A stretch of DNA of 64,000 nt from Carboxylicivirga caseinilyticus (GTDB lineage Bacteria > Bacteroidota > Bacteroidia > Bacteroidales > Marinilabiliaceae), in contig JAFMVE010000002.1 of assembly GCA_025499705.1 (NCBI GenBank), positions 1 through 64,000 of the forward strand, written 5' to 3'. Under the pieces are notes generated by a model. The model was not told the DNA's origin. It made no database searches and worked only from the letters and a program-made list of their open reading frames with translations. Positions 27,338-40,800 of the stretch are shown piece after piece. The translations under genes were made by a program, and so were the position numbers. Position 1 is the first letter of the stretch, and every line of letters starts with the position of its first letter.

Positions 27338-27345
27338 CAAATATA
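27338..27345 (-). promoter_or_regulatory. -7 promoter element for the OmpH-like gene
   Basis: The minus strand reads TATATTTG, matching TAnnTTTG, about 41 bases before the ATG. Confidence 0.4.
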
Positions 27346-27467
27346 ATCTATTAGCCTGCATATAAAAATATTTGCTCAATTTTTTATTCACATATTCGGC
27401 ATTGCCCATGCTCAAATGCCACAACATTAATTACTTCATTATCTAATAAGGGTTCTTAAATTTTTAG

Positions 27468-28523
27468 TTAGAAAATTTTCCGTGTACGACGACGATACTT
27501 AGAGCCTGAAGCATTGCCGTATCCGGGAGCACTACAAGGGATCGCTCCCCTTGGACTTCTTTTCTTATAAACCTGATTAAACCGATAAATAAGTGATAAT
27601 TCATTAGCCCCGTTACTATATCCGCTCAACTCAGATAAGGTAAAATCGTAACTGTATGCAAAACGAATATTTCCAACATTTACTCCCAAAATAAATATCA
27701 AGCCATCATTGTTACTCAATCCATTCTGCGAAGCAAAAGGGATACCCCTATACCACACACCTATTTCCATTGGATTAAGGAACCAGTATGTTCCAAAATC
27801 CAGCTGATTAAACCCTTGCTGAATGCGATAATTAAATGCTGCTGTTAAACTCTGATCTATTCGGCTTCTTCCTGTTTTGTATTCAAATTTATAACCACCA
27901 TAAAAAGATGTTTTGATTGGGTTATAGGTCTCAATATCGGTAATAGCAATATCATGTTTAATGATATTATCAACCGACATTCCAAACCAGAAAAAATCAC
28001 TATAGATCATGGCCGATGCTGCTGCATCGAAATACTTAGTATTTTCATTACCATAAACCGAGCTTCCAATAGTAGATCCATCACTTCCCTGATCGGAAGG
28101 TAAAACAGAACTTACGGCATTCAGATTTACTTCAGCATATTTAAATTGAATACCAGGTCGGACAAAAATCCCATCATTAATCGCAAATTCATATGCATAA
28201 AGAGCACTGATATCCTGACGAACCAATTTCCCATCACCACTATCATCACGCAAAAACATTAATCCTAAGCCACTACTGTAGTCTTCAAAAAAATGATCTG
28301 CAGCTAATGCATATGTTTTGTAAGTATTGGGTATACCTGGCCATTGATCGCGATAAGTCAGGCTTATGCGCGATCCATTAGTTAGTCCGGTAAAGGAAGG
28401 ACTTAAATACAGAGGACTGGCGTACACCTGAGAGAAAGATGCATCCTGAGCATTAAGATGCATCATATTGAGGCATCCAATTAACAAGATTATAATTCTC
28501 AAATGTTCTTTCTTCTTTATCAT
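27468..28523 (-). CDS. PorP/SprF family T9SS outer-membrane protein
   Basis: The 351-residue protein has a signal peptide (ending LNAQ, about residue 26) and a PorP/SprF-type beta barrel. It starts with the family's DASFSQVYASPLYLSPSFTG and continues with SRISLTYRDQWPGIP, LGLMFLRDDSGDG and GVNVGNIRFAYSYDF. After the last strand (ELSLIYRF) there is a basic tail of about 30 residues ending RRRTRKIF. In Flavobacterium, SprF is needed to deliver SprB, and PorP/SprF proteins are typically encoded next to their type B substrate. Here the gene lies 31 bp downstream of the giant adhesin, so it is very likely its dedicated partner and co-transcribed. Confidence 0.9.
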   Translation of the reverse strand: MIKKKEHLRIIILLIGCLNMMHLNAQDASFSQVYASPLYLSPSFTGLTNGSRISLTYRDQWPGIPNTYKTYALAADHFFEDYSSGLGLMFLRDDSGDGKLVRQDISALYAYEFAINDGIFVRPGIQFKYAEVNLNAVSSVLPSDQGSDGSTIGSSVYGNENTKYFDAAASAMIYSDFFWFGMSVDNIIKHDIAITDIETYNPIKTSFYGGYKFEYKTGRSRIDQSLTAAFNYRIQQGFNQLDFGTYWFLNPMEIGVWYRGIPFASQNGLSNNDGLIFILGVNVGNIRFAYSYDFTLSELSGYSNGANELSLIYRFNQVYKKRSPRGAIPCSAPGYGNASGSKYRRRTRKIF

Positions 28524-28554
28524 GGTTAAGGTTTCCCTAATATAGGTATTAAAA

Positions 28555-28860
28555 TTATCTAATTAATAGAACAGTTCCTGTTTTTCTAAACTCAACTCCA
28601 TTAAGGTATCTACCACTTGCTTTATATACATAGACAGCCTGTGGAGCCAGTTTATCTTTATATCGTCCATCCCAGCCTATTTCAATATCGTTGGTTTCGA
28701 ATATTAATTGTCCCCATCGATTAAATATCTGCATATGGAAGTTATCAACATCACGGTATTTTGGCTTAAATATGGTATCATCACGTTCTCCTATTCCACC
28801 TGTTGTACTTCCGTCTGGTCGAGGAGCAAATGCATCAGGGAAGATGACAAAACCAGCTAA
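28555..28860 (-). other. Type B T9SS C-terminal sorting domain of the giant adhesin
   Basis: The last 100 residues match the gliding-motility-associated C-terminal domain: VIFPDAFAPRPDG, DNFHMQIFNRWGQLIF, GWDGRYKDKLAPQ, VYVYKASGRYL and the final KTGTVLLIR. Such domains target substrates to the T9SS and, for type B, usually need a PorP/SprF protein. Confidence 0.9.
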
Positions 28861-31800
28861 TTTAGCTTCTACAATATTATTAGCTACATAGGTATTGTCA
28901 CAACCAAAACTATTTTCAACAGTTAGCGTGATGGAATAAATACCATCTTGCTCATAATAGTGACTTGGATTTTGTTCATTTGATGTTTGCCCATCACCAA
29001 ATTCCCATAACCAAGTTGCAGCATCTAATGAAAGATCTGTACACTTAATCGGATCATCAGGAACCCATACAACTTCTGGTGTAATACTAAAGTTAGCCAC
29101 CGGATGATCATGAACTGTTATTATATGTGTCGATACAGCATCCTGACCATCAGGTCCTGGTACTGTAAGAACAACAGTATATTCGCCCGGATTCTCATAA
29201 GTATATGTAGGATTACGTAAGGATGATGTTGTTCCGTCACCAAAGTCCCAGACGAATGAGGATCCACCAACTGTATAATTGGTAAACTTCACTTCCAGAG
29301 GATAACATCCGGCATCAATACTTGTTGTAAACCCGGATTCCGGTACCGATTTATATTCAATGGTCACGTCATCATACGCCACACAACCTTCTGTTTCAAT
29401 CGTCCATCTGAAGGTACTCTTACCTTCTGGAAGATCACTAACTGTTGTATTAAAGAAGTTAATATCATCAAATGTACCTCCACCGGCTACAATTGTCCAT
29501 GTACCCACTAATGAGCCCGGATTTTCAGCCTGCATATCATATACCGGTTCATAAGTCACATCATCTTCTCCTGCATACGGACGAGCCTTATTACTAATGA
29601 TCGTCACTTCATCTTCAGTAGTACATTCTCCATAGCCAATGGTCCATTTGTAAACGTTTGTTCCATAACCAATATTAGTAACCATGGTATTATACTGATT
29701 AGGATCATCAAATACTCCGGAACCACTAATCACTGTCCAGGTACCTGTGCCATCAACAGGGTTATTTGCATTCAGAACAATGTAATCATCACAAGTAGTT
29801 CTGTTTGCTCCCGCTTCTGATTGATCAGGAACCTTATTGAAAACAGTTATCTGATCAGTTGAGAAGCATGATCCATTCTGTATTGTCCACATCAGTATAT
29901 TCTCACCGAAACCTAAATTACGTATTGTGGTTTTCTCTGCTGAATTATCATCAAAATCACCTTTTCCAGAAACAACCGACCATGAACCAACTCCATATTC
30001 AGGTGTATTAGCATCTAATTGTGCCCAATCTTTACAGTCCTGTACATCGGGTCCTGCATTCGCTTTTGTAGGTGTATTATTCTCAATCGTAATCAAATCA
30101 CTTAATGTACATTGTCCTTTCGTTAATGTCCATCGAAGAACTGTTGTTCCATGAACGAGATTTGAAATCGTTGCCGAAGGACTGGTTGGATCACTAAAAT
30201 TACCTCCACCACTCTCAATAGTCCATAATCCGTCACCATATTCAGGTGCACTGGCTTTCAATGTTAACTGAGAAGTACATAATTCTTCATCTTTACCAGC
30301 ATAAGGAAGAGATGGTTCATTATTAACAATGAGCACTTCATCACTAAGAATACAAGCTTCGTTTTGAACAATCCATCGGAAGACATTATCCCCTTTCGAC
30401 AATCCAATTACTTCTGATTTCGGATCATTAACATCAGCAATAAATGCCGATCCTGACAACACTTCCCAACGACCTACTCCAATATCAACGGCAGTAGCAT
30501 TCAGATTCGTCGTATCATCACAAATGGTTTGACTATTACCTGCATAGGCTGCACTTGGTGAATTATTGATTATTGTAACCTCCTGAGAAGTTTCACAACC
30601 TTCATAAATGATCGTCCACAGTAGTTGATTATTTCCTTTTGCAAGGTTTCGCACAATGGTGTTAGGATTGTGCTGATCTTCAAATACTGCCTGGCTGGTT
30701 CCTCCAACAACGCTCCAGTTACCAATACCCGGACTGGCATTATTAGCCTCTAATTGGGTTTCATCTGCACATATAGTCTGAACCGGTCCTGCTGAAGCAT
30801 CAATTCGGTTATAGCTGATCTGAACGTCATCAACAGAACTACAACCTTGATGAGTAACCGTCCATCGGAATATATTATCTCCAAAAGCAAGATTAGTGAT
30901 CTCAGCGGAAGGATCTGTAACATCACTAAAGCTACCAGAACCATTTCGTATATTCCATTCTCCGGTTCCAATTGCCGGTGTATTCGCTGCCAGGGTTGTA
31001 CTATTATCACATAATTGCTGATTTGGTCCTGCCTCTGCAGGTGTTGGGTTGTTATTTATTACTGACACCTGACTTACCGAGTTACAACCATTATAACTGA
31101 TTGTCCAGGTTAAAACATTTTCTCCCTGATCGAGGTTACGAACTGTTGAGTAAGGACTATTAGGCTCATCAAAATTAGCAGAACCAGATCCACCAACAAT
31201 TCCCCACGTTCCTTCTCCAGGATATGGATTAACCGCTTCCATTAAGGCTGTATCAGCACAATTAACCTGATCATAACCGGCAAACGATTCAATAAAGTTA
31301 TTAGCAATCTCAACATCATCAGAAGAAATACAACCATTGTTATTAATTGTCCAACGGAATCGATTCTTACCTGTCGACAAACTTGAAACATAGGTATTAG
31401 GATCAGCATTATCAGTAATAACACCTGCACCAGAAATCAGTTCCCACATGCCAATTCCATATAATGGCGTATTAGCAGATAAACGAACACTATCCACACC
31501 ACAAATTGGTCTGTCCTGTCCGGCATGTGCAACAGATGGTTGATTATTAATAATCACAATATCATCAACAGAAGTACAAGTTCCTGATGTAATCACCCAG
31601 GATAATATATTTAGTCCCGGAGCCAATTCTTTTGCCCAGTTTCCTTCAATAACTGCTGCCCCTTCTTTTACCTTCCACTCTCCGGTACCAAAAGTAGGCG
31701 TATTAGGTCGTAGTTCTACAGAATCGGAACAAACATAAACGGTATCTTCACCAGCATCAGCAATAGTTGGCAACATATTATTGATAACAACTGAGTCAAT

Positions 31801-34800
31801 TGAACTACATCCATATTGTGAAATCTCGTATTTCAATACATTAGCACCTTTCGAAAGACCTCTGATATATGTATTCGGGTTGGTATCGTCATCAAATACT
31901 CCGCTACCGCTAATTAACATCCACGATACATTACCTATTGCCGGTATATTAGCTTCCAACTGGTATTCATCATCGCAAATATCTCTATCCGGACCCGCAT
32001 TGGCATTTGTAACCTTGTTATTTGTGATGGTTACCTCGTCAGTTGAATTACTATTAGTATAATAAATAGTCCAACGGAAGACATTATCACCAGGTCCGAG
32101 ATTGGTCACTATAGTCTTTTCATTATTGATTTGAGCAAACTGACCGGCTCCACTAACAACAGACCATTCTCCAATTCCAACATCCGGATCATTCGCCTGT
32201 AATTCTGCGTAATCATCACACACTTCCTGGTCAAGACCAGCATTTGCACTAATAGTCTCTCCATTGGTAATGGTCACTTCATCAAATTCTGTACATCCCA
32301 TATTAGTAACCGTCCATCGGAAGATATTATCTCCTCTGCGTAAATCAGCCACTGAAGTATATGGATTCAGATCGTCTGTTATAGTTGCGCCTCCTGCAAC
32401 CAACGACCACCTGCCTACTCCGGCTACCACAGGAGTTGCGTTAAGATTAGTAGCACCACCTGCAATAATCTGATCTGTACCAGCATTTACTGGATAAGGA
32501 GTATTATTATTAATAATAACAGTATCAGCTGATTCACAACCATTATATGTAATTCTCCAGATAAATCCATTCGGTCCATTTAAAAGACCTCCAACCTGTG
32601 TTTCAGGATCTGCATTATCAAAAATAGTTCCACCTCCAACACCCGGCAGCACGCCCCATTCACCTACTCCAAGTGCAGGGGTATTTGCTCTTAAGCTGGT
32701 AGTTCTGCCACACACAATGGTATCCTTGCCAGCACTTACAACAACATGATTATTAATCACGGTTATATCAGCCGAGCTTGAACAACTCTTATGCATAATA
32801 GTCCATCGGAAGATATTCAATCCTTCACCCAGATTTGTTACTTGAGTTACCGGATCAGATGTATCTTCAAAAGTTCCTGATCCTGTTACAATAGACCAGA
32901 AACCTGTTCCTACAGAAGGTGTATTTCCTGTTAACTGGGTTTCGTAAGCGCAAATAGTCTGATTACTTCCAACTTGTGCCTGTGTTGGTTCATCATTGGT
33001 AATAACAATTTCATCTGTACTGATACAACCAAACTGGTTTAATTCCCATACTAACCTATTTGTTCCCTGTGCCAAATCTGTTACTGTTGCATTAGGTGAA
33101 AATCCATCATCAAATGAACCTGATCCTTCAACAAATATCCATCTTCCGGTAACATTAGCAGGAGGCACAGTTGCATTCAAGACTTTTACACCATCACAAA
33201 CAGTTTCATCAACTCCTGCATCAACCAGTAAAGTATTATTTCGAACGGTTATGTCAGCAAATTTCTCACAACCATTTTTAGAAGTAGTGTATCTGAAAAT
33301 ATTATCTCCAAAATCCAAGCCTGTAATCAAAGTAGTTGGTGCATCTGGAGTATCAATCACACCTGATCCGCTAATTAAAGTCCAACGTCCGCTACCTTCT
33401 ATAGGTGCAATGGCATTTAATGTTACTTCACTATCACATACCGAAACAGATGTTCCATCTGTTATTATTGCATCTGAAGGCTCATTATTGGTTACTTCTA
33501 TCTCTCCAAAGCTTTCACATCCATTTTGGGTTAATGTCCAACGGAAACGATTTAAACCTGGTTCCATATTGGTTACAATGGTTGTAGCTGTATTGGCCGG
33601 AGCAAATGCTGCAGTTGATCCAACTGGATAAACAGCTTCCCATCTGCCAGTAATTCCGGAAATAAATGTTCCACTCAAAGTTGTACTTCCGTCACACACA
33701 TTACTATGATCAGCTACAGCCGATACAGATAATGTATTATTTCGGATGACAACTTCATCATATACTGCACAGTCATTTAATCCGCCTGTGCTATTATTGG
33801 TTACTGTCCAACGGAATACAACGTCTCCTCTGCTAAGATCAGATACTGTTGAATTAAATGCTGTTGGATCATTAATTACGGCATAACCTGAAATTACTTC
33901 CCACTGACCACTCCAGTTTGCATTGATAGTTGCAGGATCGGTTGCTGCCAAAGTATAAGTACTTCCACAAATACCATCATCCAAACCGGCATAAGCAGTT
34001 GGTAACGGATAAACATTAACCGTTAATGTTGCTGTATTAGGTCCGTCTCCACATGCATTATATGGAGTTACCTTGATGTCTCCCGTGATTACATCCAACA
34101 TAGGATCCAGATCAACTTTAATGGTTGCAGCATTGTCTGCACCCTGAATGATAAAGCCTGTTGGTAGCTCCCAACGATAATCAGTTGCATTGGCTACTGC
34201 CGATACACTAAATGTAATATCTGTTGATCCCTGACAGAACTCTGTCGGACCAGTTATAACTCCCACACTACCTGGCAATAATTTAGCAGGTATCCATAAT
34301 TCTGCAGGCTGACCATCACCACAGGTATTGGTTGCGTATACCTCAATATATCCACCGGCAAAATCAGCATCGAAATCCAATTCAACCGAAGTTGTTCCAT
34401 TACCTGTAACAATTGTGCTTCCCAATGGAGCAGTCCAGATATATCCTCCATCTGCATCTGTTACCGGATCTATAGTATAAATAACACCGGTTTCGGACTG
34501 ACATACACCACCTAAAACATCATTGTTTCTGATAGTATCGATTCTTCCAGGTAATTGCTTAACGGTTACATTAGCACCAATCGTTGTTGTTATATCCATC
34601 ACGCAACCATTAGCATCAACAACATTGGTTATTTCATAGCTTGTTGATTCGGCTGGTGAAACTGCCCAGATATATGTGTTACCCGAACTTGGTGATACTG
34701 TCATGGATTTATTTACTCCATTTTCAGTGTATGTTATGGTATAAGGATAAGCTGTATTTCCAAATTCAATTGAAAGATTGGCGGTTCCACCATAACAGAT

Positions 34801-37800
34801 ATTTGTACTTCCACTCAACAGTACCGATGGTTTTGTATGAACGGTAACATCAACCTGACCATTTCCTGTGGTAGAACAAGAATTAGCATCAGACACTGAC
34901 AATATACTGTAACTTGCATCAGCAGCAGGTGAGTCAGTGAATATAAATGGTGAGACATTAACTGTTTCTGTCGAAGATGTACCATTATTATTGTCCACCC
35001 AGGTAACTGTCCATGGTGCCACTCCAGTCAAACTCACACTTAAACTAACAGTACCATCAGAACACATTTCATCCGGACCACTGATATTGGCAGTTGGTAA
35101 AGGATTTACTCTTAATTGTACCTGACCACTACCTGTTCCTTTTAAACAGGTTGTATTGGCAGGATCAGCTACTTTAGTAATACTGTAGGTTCTATTAGAA
35201 ACAGGAGCAACCGTTATACTATAAGGTGATTGATTAACTATTTCATCCCAGTAGGTTGAACCATCATACAATGTCACTCTCAAACTACCGTCAATTGCAA
35301 AATTCCAACCACTGGTAGTTAATACCATATCAAAATCTTCACCTACACAAATCTCAGATGATCCATCAGCAGAAGATAGTACAACTCCTGCTTCAGGTTG
35401 AGTGATAACTTTTATATCAGTCGCATTACAATTACCCCTTGATGGTGACATTGAGTCAAAGCTACCGGCATAATCATAGGCAAGAATAGTATATTGCCCT
35501 GCCGGAAGATTAGTAAATGTAAAAGTACCGGGTGCTGATGCGACCTGTTGAGAGGCATAATACCCTTTATCACTAATAATTTCAACAAAGTATTCACTTG
35601 CTGCACTTGGTTGACCACCCGTGATTGATCCCTGTATTTCTCCTGTATTTGTACTGTAGCAGTTAATCTGGTTACTTACTGATGTGGTTAATGTTAATAC
35701 CGGATTTTCACTAATAACAATGTCCTCCTGGTATGTCACTGGCACATCATCCGTAACAATAACCCTATATGTTCCGGCAACCAAACCTGTTAAATGAAGT
35801 GATGTTGCATTTACATCCTGATTAACTCCCGGACCGGTTACCTGTATTCTGTAATAAGAACTGGCTATTGGATATCCACCGTAAACACGATTTATATGCA
35901 ATTCTCCATTGGAATCACCATTACATGGACTAACATTAAACACGGTTTTTTCAAAGCCTAAAGCTTCTCCAGGCTCAACAACCTTAATACCTGTATACTC
36001 AAATCTACATCCATTGGCATCAACAGCCACTATTCTATAGGTTCCCGAACTCAATCCTATAACAGGATTGGTTGTACCTATTAAAGTATTGGTAGCATCG
36101 AACCACTCAAATGTATATGGAGCTACCCCACCTGTAACATCAACCAAAATTTGGCCATCAGATCCTCCTGTTGTTGAAACATCGGTAATCTGTGGATTAG
36201 AAACGGTTATATGAGATGTTGGTTGAGTTATTTCAATATCACCCGAGTTTAATGTACATCCGTTTGCATCTTCAATAAGAACAGAATAGGTCCCAGCGAC
36301 CATAGATGTTGGATTACTACCTGACGGATTACCGGATCCGGTCCATGAATATGTGTAAGGAGCTGTACCTCCTGAAACAACAACTTCGATTTCACCAGTT
36401 GCTTCACCATAACAAAGCACATCCGTAATATTCACCGCATCTATGCTGATTGGTGATGCAGGCTGCTTAATCGTATAAGCACCAATAAATGAACATCCCA
36501 GATCTAAATCGGTAACCTGAAGAGTATAAACGCCAGCCAACACATTGGTAATAGTTGCCGTTGTTGCTCCATTGCTCCAGCTATAACTGTAATTTCCACT
36601 TCCACCCGTAACAGCTGCCGATAAAGAACCAACAGCTTCGCCATAACACTCAATATGTGTTATTTGAACCTGTACATCTAATCCGGTTGCAGCAACAATG
36701 GTAAAGTCTTTTGTGATAGCACAATCAACCCCTCCGGATGTTCTTCCATCTGTAATCGTAACAGTGTAAGTACCCGGTGCTAATCCACTTTGATTTCTCG
36801 CCCCTGGTGTTAATGCTGAAGGACTTCCATCAATAGTTGACCAAGAGTAAGTGTAATTACCATCACCTCCAATAACATCGTAAGTTATACTTCCATCATT
36901 ATTGCCTGAACAAGTAACATCTGTGACTACTTCATTAACAATTTCTATGGCACTTGTCAAAGTCGCTGATAAAGTATATGTACAAGATGATCTGTCCGGA
37001 TCAGCATCTGTTATTACAACAGAATAAGTTCCACCGGATAATCCGGTTTGATCCTTGTCAGTTGGTATTAGTTGGATAGGATCACCGTCTACTGTACTCC
37101 AATAATAGGTATATGTTCCTGACCCACCTGTAGGAATCAGATTAAATGCTCCATTAGCACCATCACATTCAGTATCAGTAATATTGATTATTGCATCAAT
37201 AGATGGATATTCAGAAATTGTAATATCTTTTGTGGCAGTACATAAATTAGCATCACGCACCAATATAGTATAAGTTCCGCCTTCTAATCCTGTTTGATTT
37301 TTATTTCCTTGAATAATTCCAGAAGAAACAGGTGACCATGAATAAGTATATGGTGCAACTCCGCCTTGAATTTCAAGATTTATATATCCATCCGCATCAC
37401 CATTACAGGTAACATCACCGATATCAGTTGCATCAATCAGTATTGGCAATGGTTCCCCCACTTCAAAAGTGTATGTTCTGTTACAATTAGCACCATCACT
37501 TTCAATTAAATCTGTAATAACCAGAATATACTCTCCTGCAGTAAGGTTGTTAATTGTTGGGGTTGTTGCCGTAAATGTAGCATCACCTGTTTTTGTCCAG
37601 CTATAACCGAACGAACCACTACCACCAGTTAAATTAATAGAAATAGCACCTGTATTTCCACCATTACATTTAACATCTGTAATAACCGGAGTTATGGCAA
37701 TTTCTTTAGGAATGGTAATACTGTAACTGGTTTCACAATTGTTTTTATCTGATACCTTAACAATATAAGTACCACCCACATAAACAGTAAATAAATGATA

Positions 37801-40800
37801 ATTCGTTGGATCCTGAATAACTGCACCCGGACCAGAAACATTGTATTTAAAATCTCCGAACGAAGGGTCCTGAATTCCTGTTCCTCCTGTCAGATTATAA
37901 ATTTCAATAGTTCGTGTATATGGATCACAATCAGTAATCAGATATCTTAAGTTGAAATCCAATGCTGTTGTTGGTCCACTAACAGTAAAAGTACGACTTG
38001 CAGTACATGAACCATCTGTCACAAGAACTGTGTAATTACCAGCAACCAGACCTGTAAGGTCTTTATTGTCTTCGTTGGTTGCAGTGATTGATGGTCCTGT
38101 CCATAGATAAGTAGCAGTCGCACCTACACCAGTTATATTTAATGTAATAGCTCCATCAGATCCACCATAACAACTTACATCATAGGTAGTACCGTCAACA
38201 ACAATGGTTCTGTCGTAGTCAATGATAAAATCTTTTTCAACAATACAGCCACCTCTATCTGTATCTGTTATTGATAAAGTATAGGTACCAAATGATAAAC
38301 CATCCTGATTTAATGTGGATTGATCAAGACCAATTCCTCCATCTGGCGATGACCAACTATAGCTGTAATTTGACGATACACCGTCAAGATTAATACCTGT
38401 AATGCTACCATCAGCTACACCTTCGCAACTGGCATCTATTGCATTTCCTGTTATAGTAATTGGTTTTAATTCAAAATCATAAGTCTGAACACAATAATCA
38501 GTATCTAATGAATTTTGATCATACACATATAATGTATATTTATCTGGTGCCAGATTACTAAATGTTTGTGTATAAGTACCTCCACCAGGATTAGTAACCA
38601 AGATAACTTTATCACTACCTGTAAAAGCTTCCAGTGAAAGAAGATAGTTGTGATCTACTCCATTAATGATACCGCCTGAAATTTCTATTACCAATTCTCC
38701 ATCAGGCCAACCAGCAACCTGATCATCACAACTTATAAATTGATTGATAACATTTAGGTTCAGACCTGTAGGCTCACTAATTAAAGTATTATTTACTGAA
38801 ATGGTACAATTATGTGCATCGGTAACAAGTACGTCATACGAACCTGCTATAAGATCAGTAACCGTAACACTTGTAATACCCACCGGAAGAAGGATATTTC
38901 CAGTACCATAGTTATATCTGTAAGGTTCAGTTCCACCGGTTATTTGAATCAACAATTCACCAGAATCATCTCCATTACATGTTAGAATGTTTGTTGGCGT
39001 AATGGTTAAACCTAATGGCTCAGGTTGCTCAATTTCATGAATTAATTCGCCTATGCAGTTAGTTGTATTATTGGTTACTTCAACTTTATACTCTCCGGCT
39101 ATTCTATTATTAATAAATGAATTGGTTTCTCCTGCAATGATATCATACGTTCCTAATGTTGCATTAAACAAATACCATTGATAACTAAATCCTATACCTC
39201 CTGTAGCTGATACTGAAATACTTCCATTGGAACCACCATTACAGGTAACATCTGTTGAACTTTGTAATGAAACAATAATCTCCGCAGGTTCAGCAAGAAC
39301 ATATGATTCGGTTTCAACACAAGTACCGTTATAACTAACCTGAACATTATACGTACCTGCCATTCCCAAATTATTGATTGTATTATTAACTCCAACTGTA
39401 CCGGACAAAGAATATCCACCAGGACCTGTCCAGTATATAGGATAAGCGCTAACATCATTGGCACCATGCACCACATTAGCCACAATCTCACCATCACCAG
39501 AACCATAACAACTAATATCAGTTGGTACAAGGTTTATTACCAACTCATCAGCCTGACTAACAGTAATCGTTTTATCCAGTGTAGCCCCATTGTTATCAGT
39601 AATTGTAACTACATAAACTCCTGCATAAAGATCCTCAATTTGATGATTGTTAATTGATACAGACTCAGAATCTGTAACAAGAGTGGCATCATACTGAGTT
39701 CCGTTCCAAACAATGCTATATGGACCTGTACCTCCGGATATAACCAAAGATATTATTCCTGTATTGGTTCCATAACAATTGATTGAATTGGCAGATATCA
39801 GAAAATCAAGAGCATCTGTATCAGTAATTTCAATTGTATTAATAACAGAACAATTAACATTATCAGTTACTGTGTAAGTATAAGTTCCTGCTGCTAAGTT
39901 GTCTCTGGTCCAAACATTATCATAGGCAGCACCATCATCCCAGGTAATTGTGTACCCCGGCACTCCACCAGTAGGCGTATCAACAATAATTTCACCATCA
40001 GAACCACCAGCAACTGTTATTTGATTAACCGTGTGAGTTACCAATATTGGAGTTGGTTCTGTTATCGAATATGATTCTGAAACAAAACAGGTATTGTTAT
40101 AATTAGCAGTAACAGTGTAGGTACCTGGTAAAATTAACCCCGATTGATCACTTGTTGCGCTTGCAATACCTGATGCAGAGAATCCACCTGGTCCAGTCCA
40201 GACAAGGTTATAATTTGGCATATCTGCAACATCATGTCCACTCAGACTCACCTGAATATGACCATCTGCTGCTCCGGCACAAGAAATATCATCGAGAGCT
40301 ACATTGTTAATTACTAACTCATTAGGTTGATTTACAATGATCGGATAACTTATTGTTGCTCCTGTTGCATCTGTAATTCGAACCTGATATGTTCCTGCAT
40401 ATAAATCTTTTAACTCATAATTGGTTGTAATATTCAACTGATCACCTGAAGGTGTTGTACCATCAAATAACAGCGCATCCCAATGTAAATCAAATGGTGC
40501 AACTCCTCCTGTTATAACCAAGGCAATTATTCCTTTTTGTTCACCATAACAATTTATGTCGGTAACCGTGTAGGTAAAATCGAGTGCATTAATATCCAGG
40601 ATAGTAGCTGTATAACTTACACTACAACCAGAAGCATCTGTTACTGTGAAATCATAATTACCAGGAGCTAAATTTGTTCTTGTCCACATTCCATCGAATG
40701 CAACTCCATCAGCCCAGGTTATATTATACGGAGACACACCACCAGTTGGAACATTAACTGTTATCTCACCATCATTGGCTCCTGCCGCAGAAAGATGAGA

